NCBI GenBank assembly: GCA_037951105.1
Contig: JBAMJV010010119.1
Span: forward strand, 53,751-117,750
Reading direction: 5' to 3'
Length of the DNA stretch: 64,000 nt
Source: Echinarachnius parma
Taxonomy: Eukaryota; Echinodermata; Echinoidea; Clypeasteroida; Echinarachniidae
Position numbers and translations under genes: made by a program. Positions 11,156 to 21,942 of the stretch are shown piece by piece; position 1 is the stretch's first letter, and each line of letters opens with the position of its first letter. The notes beneath the pieces were generated by a model that searched no databases, was not told where the DNA came from, and saw only the letters and a list, made by a program, of their open reading frames with translations.

Positions 11156-11882
11156 TAATACGTGTGGTTTACGGGTACACCATGTGAGATGGGTGGATTG
11201 GTAAGTCCTGAAAAGGACTATGGTAGTCCTAGAAAGGACTGTTGATGTAGTTCTGAAAAGAACTGTTGGTATTCTTTCTAGGAGAGTTCTAAAAAGCACT
11301 GTTGGTAGTCCTAGAAAGGACTGTTGATAGTCCTAGAAATGACTGTTGGTAGTCCTATAAAGGACTGTTGGGATAGTCTCTAGGAGAGTCCTGACGACGG
11401 ATAGTCAACCTATTCGAAACGCCGAGTCCCTCCTACCATCCACCCTCTCCTCGCAATACCAACAGTCCTTTCTAGGACTATCAACAGTCCTTTCTAGGAC
11501 TACCAACTGTCCTTTTTAGGACTCTCCTAGAAAGAATACCAACAGTTATTTTCAGGACTATCGCAACAGTCCTTTCTAGGACTAACAACAGTCCTTTCTA
11601 GGACTACCAATTGTCCTTTTTAGGACTCTCCTAGATAGAATACCAACAGTCTTTTTCAGGACTATCCCAACAGTCCTTTATAGGACTACCAACAGTCATT
11701 TCTAGGACTATTAACAGTCCTTTCTAGGACTACCAACAGTTCTTTTTAGAACTCTCCTAGAAAGAATACCAACAGTTCTTTTCAGAACTACACCAACAGT
11801 CCTTTCTAGGACTACCATAGTCCTTTTCAGGACTTACCAATCCACCCATCTCACATGGTGTACCCGTAAACCACACGTATTA
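11156..11882. mobile_element. Foldback element made of AGTCCTAGAAAGGACT palindromes
   Basis: About 50 bp from TAATACGTGTGGTTTACGGG at 11156 are repeated inverted and ending at 11882. Between them lie about 22 copies of a 16-bp palindrome, AGTCCTAGAAAGGACT and close variants, spaced by GTTGRTA or CYAACA. About 7 lie in the left arm (11206-11375) and 15 in the right arm (11460-11835). The right arm has a higher-order period of about 105 bp marked by ACTCTCCTAGAAAGAATACC near 11521, 11625 and 11751. The unpaired centre is about 11390-11455. No reading frame. AGTGTTCAGATT occurs at about 11104 and 11882, outside both ends. Confidence 0.85.
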
Positions 11883-11911
11883 GTGTTCAGATTGTTAATG
11901 GATAGTCATAA

Positions 11912-12016
11912 CCAGGGCTCCACACTTACCTCTGGTCTGGTTAGACAAGTGAAATAGTTTTTCCTTTTCTGGTTGCCCTAAATACAAATTTACTGGCCAG
12001 TGTCCAGCCCTGTATA
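11912..12016. repeat. Dispersed 'gggctccacact' repeat
   Basis: Relatives lie at about 10505-10740 (direct) and, in the other orientation, at about 7070-7205 and 4330-4450. All share a GGGCTC/TCACACT-type edge and GGGCAAGTAAAA- or CAAGTGAAA-like text. They are short, non-coding and of unknown class. Confidence 0.4.
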
Positions 12017-13456
12017 ACTGTGTAAAAAGTCATTGTGATAAGTTAGCAATACTACAACAAAGTTACTAGATCCATGTTAAGAAAGATTGAAATAATCATG
12101 TATACATAGAAATCATTTTTGTTTCAAAATGTTTTCATTTTTTGTCTAAAATACATATGCTTGCCTTGAGATTGCCTTTGTAAATAAATAAATGACTGAA
12201 CTTTATCTTACTGTCAAAAAGAGTTTTATTTTAGTACTTATATTATAAGACAGGATGATTATATCTCATTATAATATTCCCAGCAAATTTGAATACAATA
12301 CAATGAGCATGTAGCGTTTCCCATAAACATACCTTATATGTCGGAATTAATTACATGAGAATATGAGCATTCAGTTTGAAACTGTCATGATAAAGATCAC
12401 TCCAGATATATTCAAATGTAGGCAATTAAACACGATAAGAAAATGAGTAACAAGTGAGTAAGGCTTTACACATATCCTGACAATTCATTCAAATCATCGA
12501 GATGTTTGCGTAGTTACTTTTGTCCTAATACAAATATGTTTGTGGGGGGGGGGGGGGGGGGAGCACTTGCCCCATATACATTTGAAAAACAACAGAACAG
12601 GGGAATTCTTTCAAAAAGAAAAGGAAATACAAAAGGTGTAACCTTTATCAGTCTGGACCACGCTATGTCAGCTGGGTACGCAATGACCATGGTGCCGGTA
12701 ACCACGGTGTGCCCCGCGGGGAGCAGCGGGGGCAGTGCATACGAAACCGATCGCAATAAATTAACTCGCATCAGTTGCAAAGCCTGCCTGGCTGCCGAAT
12801 GTAAAAACAATTCATTTCATTGCATGTAGCAATAATCATATGAAATAAACTGTTATAGACAGAGGTGATTCGCTCATCGGCAATCAAGTGGCGTAGCTTA
12901 TCAATGAAACATTGATTTGCCCCTTCATAATCAGGAATTGCTAGTAAATACATCGATTATAACTCTTTGAAATAGCTCAATCACAAGATAATCATAAATT
13001 ATCACATTCTTTCATAAGCACGTCCGTTAAAAAGGAACTTGACATTTGTTGTTTATTTTCATGTTACATCATCACGCCTTCCGAACCAAAGTTAAACCGC
13101 CGTTATGATTATAACATGATATAAGTAAAGTTTAATATTATACTGATCAGTAAGCATGTTAATTTCGTGAAAACAAGAAATCAGTTAGCTCGATGGTCAA
13201 ATAGCTCCGAAATGGCCGCGCGATCTCCTGATCCTAAGCACTGTATGCACGAACGGCTTCGCTACGATAAACATAGTGAATTACGCGTAAAACGACTCGG
13301 AACACATCTAGTCAGAGCGCTGGGTTTGCTCGCTAAAGTGGCTGAAATATGACACCTACGTCCCTCGAGCGATTATATCGCCGCTAAGAGCGAAAGTTAT
13401 TATCTCCGAAACTGCATTTTACCTCACTGATTGTCAACAATATCACTGTCAAATAC

Positions 13457-14839
13457 GGCTTGGTACGAACAGTCACGTCACGTTCACGTTCACGTCACGT
13501 GAAGGTTTTGTACCTTTTGTGAAACAGGTCACCCAAATCTACGAAGTGTCACGTTCAGGTTCTGTACCTTTTGTGAAACAGGTCACCCAAATCTACGAAG
13601 TGTTGGGTTACGTGACCCAACAGTTTGTAGATATACTATATGCAATTCATGAAAGCTCACGTAAATTGGCGCTTGCGTAAAACAAGTTAATGTAAATTGT
13701 CGTTGAGAAGAGACTAATTCTCGGTAAATTTAATCGTGAACGAACCCGTCCTACCTATACTGTAATATACAATTATAGGCGTACACAGGCCTGGGGGCTG
13801 GGGGATGGACACCCCTTACCCCCATCCCCACCCCCTTACATAATTCAAGAAATGTCTTGGTCTCGGCCTCGAAATTTGTGACCAGTCCTGGTCTCGTCCT
13901 CGGCTGCGGTCATTTTCTACGGACACCCACACTCCCCCCGCTTACTTCAATTTGTCTGACGAAATATTCCCCCCCCCCCCCTACACCCACCCCTTGAAAA
14001 AAATCCTGGTTACGCCACTGCCTACAAGTAGCTAGTTCGAATGTCAAATACATTAATTGATTTATTTAATATTGATTGGTTGGTGTGATTGTTTCATTAT
14101 AATGATTGACTGATTAATTGATTGTTTATTAGATTAATGACTGACTTATAGATTGACTCGATTCAATAACCATAAATAAACACTATTAATCAAATCATTG
14201 TTTTATTACTTTTAAACTCATTGATCACTGCTGCCAGTCACTCACTCACTCACTCACTCACTCACTCACTTTCACAGGCATGCACATACAACGCCGTTAA
14301 GTGCCAGTACGCGCAGACGTCGAGCACGGGAACTTCAGGCGTATGCGAACTGAATTGTCCGCTGCGTGTAGCAATTCAGCTGGAAATCAACATTTGCCAA
14401 AATCCACGCACGACACGTCTTTAGAAATACTCCAATAACAAGACAAATAATGCAAGTGGTATGGTTGTACATTACCTAAATGACAGAACTGCATATTATC
14501 GTCTCAGATTACTCTGAATTATGCACGTACATATTATAAACATAATGATTGAAAAGATTTTATAAGGGGGTATCGGCATTTTCGTCGACATTTTAAAATC
14601 TCTTTGTGCGTGTATGTCTAGTCTTAGTAACAAGCGTTTGCAATTTTAAAAATCTTGATTAAACGCTCACGTCACGATTTGGTTAACGCGACACTTCGAG
14701 TTTTACCGGCATGGAAAACGACAAATTGTTGGGTCACTTTACCCTACACTTCGTAGATTTGGGTGACCTGTTTCACAAAAGGTACAGAACCGTTCACGTG
14801 ATGTGAACGTGAACGTGACGTGACTGTTCGTACCAAGCC
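13457..14839. mobile_element. Mutator-like non-autonomous element, 9-bp TSD
   Basis: The left end GGCTTGGTACGAACAGTCAC continues for more than 100 bp and is matched inverted by 14690-14839. The flanks are an exact 9-bp duplication, GTCAAATAC, at 13448-13456 and 14840-14848. Long TIRs with a 9-bp TSD are characteristic of MULEs. The inner part of the left TIR is itself duplicated (about 13503-13605, unit ACCTTTTGTGAAACAGGTCA). The interior contains a GC-skewed repeat with a C tract (about 13780-14025, ending TTACGCCACTG) and a TCAC microsatellite. No transposase. Confidence 0.8.
14237..14269. repeat. (TCAC)n microsatellite
   Basis: Eight tandem TCAC units inside the Mutator-like element. Confidence 0.9.
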
Positions 14840-14910
14840 GTCAAATACTAAATCATTTGAAGTTGTAAGATTCACACGTAATAACTGCTTACTATTATCT
14901 AATATCTATC

Positions 14911-15877
14911 GCAAAAAAAGAAACTGGACACTTGTATTAGTTGAAATATTTCATATTAATGTACGATAAAGTGTATATGATCATATACCAAATTAAAGGG
15001 AATTTAGTCCCCTACATGCAGGGTATAACTTAAAGGTGTAATCGTTCATGCATGAAATGCCATGGTCAATTAACACTAGCAAGGTCTGTTTTCAAAAATA
15101 GCAAAACAATGGAGGACCACACCATTCGACTGAAATGATAGTAAGCGTCACTCAAAACAAGATGAGCGGGGCAAATAAATTATGACATTCAATTTTATTT
15201 GTTATGAACAAACTCTGAAAATACAAATTTGTAAATAAAACAGGTTATGAAAGCATTATCATACTGGTCTGTATTACAGGCATAAAGCTTGTCTATTTCA
15301 TATGTCCCCTGCAATTTTAACCATAATTACCTAGATAAATGTCATGTTAAAGACTGCCCAAATGTTTGACCAAGGGTGACTTCAGGTTTTGAAGATCTTT
15401 GGACTACGGTATACTTCTTGAGAAGAATTTATACCATTTTCATGCTGAAATAAGGGCACAAACTGTGGTTTTGACTACTAAAGCTTTGCCATGGAATTCC
15501 CCATTTTGTTACTTTTGGATGAAAATAACACCTATAACGTTCACAATTTGTCTTCATTTATACTCTTTATTGAGATGAAGATAGAAAAGGTCACATTTGT
15601 AATGAAAAATTATGCCATCTCATGAATATAGCGTTTTAGATTATGCTTATCAACATTTATATGGTTGAGTGGATGTTCCATTTTTGCTATTTTTGAAAAC
15701 AGACCTTGGTGTGGTTAATTGACCGTGACAAGTCATGCATGAATGATTTCATCTGGATTTCATGCGAATATTGAAGAGGGTAATATTATCTTTAATTTGA
15801 TATACAATATCATATATTGTATCGTTAATGAATACGAAATATTTGGTCTCATACAAGTGTCCAGTGTCTTTTTTTGC
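14911..15877. mobile_element. Tc1/mariner-like TIR element, non-autonomous
   Basis: GCAAAAAAAGAAACTGGACA at the left is matched by the inverted complement of AGTGTCTTTTTTTGC at the right. Homology extends inward through CAAGGTCTGTTTTCAAAAAT near 15081 and its inverse near 15687. TA dinucleotides stand just outside (14907-14908 and 15882-15883), consistent with TA-target insertion. Length is about 970 bp and no transposase frame is present. Confidence 0.6.
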
Positions 15878-16479
15878 GGAGTATAGATAGATTGATCAAA
15901 ACAGAATTGAAATCACATAAAATAAATCCGAACTGCAAAAGTAAGCTAATATGTCACAACAAGGACAAATAAAGGCAAATTACTCTCCAGATAAAAACAT
16001 GTCATTTAAGCTGATAAAAGATGTTATTGATTAAGTACAAGGATGCTAGGACAAACACGGAAAAGTATGTTTTAGGGAACTATTTTGAACTAACATCACG
16101 CTATCATAAAAATTCTCTAATATCCCTTATTCGAATATTCTCCTTGCCATGTTCACGATCGCGCCACACACATACACGCTACAATCGGGCAGATTGTTAC
16201 TTGCTAGCGATTTAGAAGTACACCGGAGTACCTCTAAATTTGTGTCCAGTTGTCGCTACAAATTTGTCCTATTTGGCTTTTGTGAATAAGAAAAATTTAG
16301 CTGGGTGCTAGGTCGTCATTCAACTTCACGCCTTTGTTGGAAGTCCAACAGAAGGTCCCACATAAATAGATTTCAATGCAATAAGTCCGCACCGCAGATC
16401 TATTGTTGTTATTGTTCACATTTCGCCTAACAATGTCGTGGAATACCAAATGCTTGTGGAATGTAGACAGATGGGTTGT

Positions 16480-17756
16480 CATTTTTATTATTTTTATTTC
16501 AATATATTTTACCAGGGTGGCCCATTCAACAATAAGTTGGTCTCCCATGGGGCCCTGGGATACAGTATACAAACATTGTTGTTATAAAAACATGACTTTT
16601 AAACATCGTTACAAAAACATTTGAAATAAATTTTACGATTGTACATAAATATATAAATGTTTACATTAAAAGAATAAAAATATCAAGATACTGCAATTCA
16701 TATACACACATTTTGAGAAAAAAAAAGTCTAATAGGGTTTATTCATAATATAAAAAACAACATAAATGTTGCTCACATAATTATTTCATCACTTAAATAA
16801 CAAATATAAAAATACTGAACAATACTTAATAGTAAGATATCACTCATTACAATTTTAGACTATATGGCAAGGTTTTTGAATAAATATTGTTTCATTTTCT
16901 GTTTAAAAATATTCAAGGAATTTGAAGTTTTAATTTCAATGGGTAAATTATTCCAAAGGAATATAGAAGAATAAAATAAAGAATGTTTATATTGTTCTGT
17001 GCGAGCCCTAGGAATAATCAAATTCAAATTTGCCGCGTGTCTAGTATTAAATGAATGAGTATCAGAAACAAAAACAAACGAATCATAATAAAAATTAGAG
17101 GAAAGACGATGAATACATTTGTACATAAATACACATTTAAAATATGTCACACGATCATTAAATGGTAGCCATTTTAACTGATTAAACATGTCCTTGGACG
17201 GGGTATGAAAATTACAGCATAAAATCATCCTTGCGGCCCTTTTTTGTAATTTAATAATACGTTCTGTTTGATGAATAGAATGAACCCCCCATATCTCGCA
17301 ACAATAATCAATTTGAGATTGAATCAAACATAAATATAATAATTTCATAGTATCTTTTGGAACATAAGGCTTTATTCTCCTTAACATACTTAAACTAAAA
17401 AATACCTTTTTACATACATAATCAACATGTTCTGACCAATTTAAATGTTCATCAATAATTACTCCGAGACATTTAATACTTTTACATTGTTCAATAATTG
17501 TTCCTTTAAATTTTATTTGCACATTTCCCTTATCAATTAATCTTTGCGGAGTACCTATAAATATTACTTTAGTTTTATCAACATTTAATGTCAATTTATT
17601 AGTATAGAGCCATAATTTAACATTATTCATATCTTCTTGTAATCTATTTTGAATATCAATTCCAGATGAACTACTATAATAAAGTGTTGTATCATCAGCA
17701 TACATGGTTACATGACAATGTTTCAAAGCCATCACTAAATCATCAATATAAATCAA
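16480..17756 (-). pseudogene. Non-LTR retrotransposon (LINE), 5'-truncated reverse transcriptase
   Basis: One open minus-strand frame of about 298 residues (17756-16860) starts abruptly at LIYIDDL and carries the RT catalytic box MYADDTTLYY near residue 20. It continues through the thumb and C-terminal region (LGVIIDEHLNWSEHV; LWNNLP) to a stop. The 3' untranslated part contains GGGCCCCATGGGAGACC and ends in an A-rich AATAAAAATAATAAAAA tail near 16480. A short possible target duplication, ATGACA, follows the tail and precedes the 5' break at 17757. The palm upstream of YIDDL is missing, so it cannot move itself. The frame is otherwise intact, suggesting a fairly recent insertion. Confidence 0.8.
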
Positions 17757-17934
17757 AATGTCATGCTAGGTCGGGCCTTGACTACGATAGCGAATTTAGC
17801 CTATTGGCCTTTTGTGAATATCAGCTAAGCCTAGCGGACATCAAAATTGTAATTTGATCAACCAACTAGCTTATCGGGGTTTTATGAATATGGGCCCTGG
17901 TTGCAATAGATGGAACTAAATATCCATCCTCAGA

Positions 17935-18476
17935 TTATTCGCCTTCAAACTCAGACGTTCCATCCTTAATTTGCTTATAATGCTCCACGCGACATTTCAT
18001 CCGCGTTTGTTTCTCGTGTGGGACTGACAGTCTAGACATGACAGCCCGATCGTCGGGGATGTGCATCGGTTTGTGCATTTCATCCTGGTCCTCAAACGAA
18101 GTATCAATATCTTCCATCGACGAGATACTTCCCAGTGGGGTAGCTTCATACTCTGGTTCCTGTTGTCCAACAATCTTATATTTCTGTTTCAAAAGAAAAA
18201 GAAGATGAACGAGGAAAGATATGTACCACTCCCCCTTCGTCATAATATGATATATTATATCACGGTCAAATGGAAACAGAGTCGAGATCATCACATCAAT
18301 CGCAATGTTGTTATTAAATACAATGTAATATAGCGCAGTTTGGCGTTAAGATTAGACCATACATTTAGATATCATATTTTGATGTTTATGTTAATAATAC
18401 CTACCTCTAACTTGGGGATAGTTTCATCTAAAGTGTCTTTAATTTCCTCGTTATTCAGGTCCAAGTCTGATAAGGT
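17935..18476 (-). CDS. 3' end of an unrecognised minus-strand gene (two exons)
   Basis: The penultimate exon, 18476-18405 (72 nt), has an acceptor TTCTACAG and donor GTAGGT and encodes 24 residues beginning TLSDLDLNNEEIKDTLDE. The last exon starts at 18183 after CTTTTGAAACAG and joins in phase 0, giving about 82 residues (starting KYKIVGQQEPEYEATPLG) to a stop at 17935. The tail is acidic and Ser/Glu-rich, ending TSEFEGE, with no membrane segment and no known domain recognised. This could be the cytoplasmic tail of a larger protein. Upstream exons must lie beyond the 6.5-kb hAT insertion that starts at 18662. Splice sites and phase support a real gene; identity is unknown. Confidence 0.5.
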
Positions 18477-19569
18477 CTGTAGAAGATACATTATTTTCCG
18501 TTAGAAGGATGACAACACTAGAAATAGCGAATTATTATCGATGATTTTTAAAATGGTAACTTAAACACAACTCCGCTGTAAGGTAAATATACTTACAAAA
18601 ATCAATTAGCTACAAACATGACAAGGTTTATTTTTTCCAATGAATCTGGCAGTATAGAATGCAGTGGCGTAGCTACGAGGGGGCACGGGGGGGCACGTGC
18701 CCCCCCCCCCCCCCCCAATCGTTTGGCAAAAAAAAATAAAAAATAAAAATGACACCCCGACATGAAGCCAAATGTGTCTACAATGTATATCATTCATCAT
18801 TATCACGTTTTATTTAATGTGTGGTAATAATCATTATCAACGATAATAACCAAGAACATAACAGTCGTTCCCTAGTACTAGCAATAGCGCACCTATATCA
18901 GTTTGAAGAATCCTCTCAATATAGCGCCTTATGCAAATTTTCAGTCCCGTGCGCGAGGATCGACGCTCACCGCATTTCAGAAGACATAGAGCGCGTATAG
19001 GCCTAACAAACTTCCTAGCATGGTAAATCGTTTATCATACCAAGTGCCTTGTAGGATCTTGAATCTGCCTCCCGCTTTTATAGATAATTTCGACGCCTTC
19101 ATGCAGGCTATAAAGGCGCACAGCTGCACTACGTAGTCCTAAATGTCTAGGTAAAGACAAACTTCTTTTACTAATTTCCTCACTCCAAATGCACCCGTTC
19201 CATTAATTCATGATGCATAATCTAGGCATATTGTTGATGATCATGATTGAAGGAGCACCAGTCATCTTCTCCAGAGTCGATATCTGCATCAGTTGAGCAT
19301 AGGCCTACTGAAACTAATTCAAAGGACCCGAGCATAGCTGTTTTTTTTTAGTTTGAAAAGGACTGTAAATCTTAATTTTTGCCGCGCGCTTCGCGCGCAT
19401 ATTCTGAAATACTGATATATACGAAATTTATTAGACCCTCATCTATCATGTCTATAGCACACTATCATCGGAAAAAAAAATAATTTGAAATAATATATCT
19501 TTTAGTAAATTCGGTCCATATGCGCTGAATGCAAATAAAATTGGAATATTATGTCCCCCACATTAGAAA

Positions 19570-19812
19570 GGGGAGGAGATTGTCCCCCTCCTTTGTCATT
19601 AAGTATGTTTGGTTCCATACTTATTTATATTACGTGAAATTTCTGTCTTAGGTGTGCACCAAATCGCACAATTTCAGGCCCCAAAATACGAAAGCTCCCT
19701 ACTGTGGGAGGGGGACACCCCCTCCCACACCCTCCCCAAATCGGTCGCTTCGCTTCCTCGCAATGTCTCCCCTCCACTTTTGCTTAGTTCCATTGGAGGC
19801 TCAAAACCACTA
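19570..19812. repeat. CTCCCTACYGTGGGAGGGGG dispersed repeat
   Basis: It contains GCACCAAATCGCACAATTTC, then AAGCTCCCTACTGTGGGAGG-like text and CCCCTCCCACACCCTCCCC. Relatives are at about 25020-25190, 56205-56310 and, inverted, 48232-48330. Short stems from the G/C-rich inverted bases are likely. Confidence 0.6.
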
Positions 19813-20895
19813 AATATGCACCATTCGGCGAAATAGGTGTCGCACACATTCTACTTTGAATAAATCAACATATTGACAAGTTTGCATGACTGGCAATCAT
19901 TAGTAGTGTTTGGTACAATATAATCTATAAATGCTGAAAAATTGAACAATAAAACATCATTATTCAGGAAGTTACAAGCTTTTAAATATGGTAAACATAG
20001 CAAAAACCACGTGTCGCAAACCAAAAATTATACATATTTGTCATGTTTTTTAAATGAAAACATGCCCTCTGATGAATAGAAATTATACTAAAAATCGTGT
20101 ATCGCTATACTCCTCAAATAAAAAAAGAAAATCATGTATTAAAGTAAGATTGAATGCAATAATTTTACAAATAAAAATTGTCGCAAGGTTTCGTGAAACA
20201 TACGTTACCGTGACTTATAACCCCCCTTACTTACCTTACCTCTAATTTAATTTCGTGTTTCTTTCGTCCTGAATTAACTTCATACTACCTCACCTCGAAA
20301 CCATAACAATAGAAATGCTATTTGGATTTGCACTATGAAATAAAGATACAAACGATTGCGTGTTTCTGACCGTATAGATAAGAAAAGTAACCTACGTTAC
20401 CACCGCTATCAGAACTAAACAACAAAATGAATACAAGAAAGTTACTAAACATTAACACATGGTACCCTCATCCATGTGAAATAATATTAACTCATCCGCA
20501 ACTATACATCGTTTGTGAAACTCAGGTCGAACTGAAAATGAAACATGCGTTACCGTAACATACGTTACTGTTCATTTTAAAACTTTCATTTAATTTAGTA
20601 AAATTGTCACCGCTCGCCCGCGAACAAGTGCTTTCTAGCGCCATCTGGCGTCGTACATTTGCCTAGCTACATTTTTAGCAACCCATGGTATGTCACATCG
20701 GTAGCATGTTCTCAAGCATGGACAGCAAATATTTGAAACAGTTGGCTAACGGCGATTGAAGTTTGATTCGATTTGTATACCAAATGACATCGAATTATTG
20801 GTTATTAATGAATATATGAATCCTTTCATATATGCTTGATCAATGGGCGTAAACAAAATCACATCTTAGGTGGATTTTCAGGCACTGTAGGCTAC

Positions 20896-21251
20896 TATAG
20901 GTTTTCCCATTCATTTTAACACTATTGTCATTCAATTTCATTAATTCGTCATTCAAATTCGTCCCGAGGAACCACCAGAGCGGAAATCCCAAATTCAATT
21001 TCGTCTTTTGTCAATCAATTTAACACAATCAGCACACAATTTAGTCATTAGGCACACATTTTCGTCAATTGCAAATCAAATTCGTCGGTCACAGTTGCTG
21101 AACACATAAAAGCGAAAGCAATTTCGTCAATTGGCAACCAATTTCGTCAAAACTCCATTCAAATTCGTCCTATGTATTTAGGAGGTAATTTTCTGTTATA
21201 TATTGTCTTGATGTAATTGTTAAATTGTAACATTAATTATATAGGGGGTAA

Positions 21252-21298
<47 letters not shown>

Positions 21299-21568
21299 GT
21301 TTAAAACATATCTTCATTCAATTATATATTCTTTGTATAGAAATATATGTAATGTTGTTATGTTTTGATTTATATATTTTGTAAGAGATTTGAAGTAAAT
21401 CAAACTGGACTTTTTATTTATTTAGTTTCATCTTGATTTGGAAATAAAACAAACAAACAAACAAACAAACAAACACACACACACACACACGCACACACGC
21501 ACACGCGCACACGCGCACACGCGCACACGCACACACGCACACACGCACACACGCACACACGCACACAC

Positions 21569-21634
<66 letters not shown>

Positions 21635-21942
21635 GTTTTCCTATCCCCAACAAAAGGCTATACCACCTGACGAATTTGAATGACAAATTCACGAAATTGT
21701 TTGCACAATGACGAAATTGAACTTAACATTCACCACCCGCTCAGTGGCCGAGACGAATTCCAATGACAATTGACGATTTTGAATGCGAAATATTTGAAAT
21801 TGGTTGACCAATGACGAAATAGAATGACCATTGACGAAATTGAAGTTGGGATTTACGCTCTGTTGGTTTCTCGGGACGAAATTGAATGACGAATTAATGA
21901 AATTGAATGACAATAGTGTTAAAATGAATGGGAAAACCTATA
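20896..21942. mobile_element. Foldback with GACGAAATTGAATGAC unit array
   Basis: TATAGGTTTTCCCATTCATT at the left is matched inverted by the right end. Homology runs on through ACACTATTGTCATTCAATTT and CTCGGGACGAAATTG-type blocks. The arms consist of roughly twenty variants of TCATTCAATTTCGTC in one orientation (20930-21170) and its complement in the other (21660-21915). The middle is filled by an (AC)n run (21254-21292) and a mixed AAAC/AC/GCACAC run (21452-21632). A smaller relative with the same TATAGGTTTTC start is at 35650-36071. Confidence 0.75.
21452..21632. repeat. (AAAC)n and (AC)n/(GCACAC)n compound microsatellite
   Basis: Six AAAC units followed by about 160 bp of AC with interspersed GC. 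The long Cys-Val and Thr-His frames across it are repeat artefacts. Confidence 0.95.

Noticed and set aside
16307-17772. TGCTAGGTCG present at both sides of the LINE as a 10-bp TSD
   Set aside because: The left copy is about 170 bp beyond the A-rich 3' tail, so it does not abut the element; a shorter ATGACA match at the tail fits better.
21414-21692. Cys-Val and Thr-His repeat frames
   Set aside because: Product of the AC microsatellite in several frames at once.
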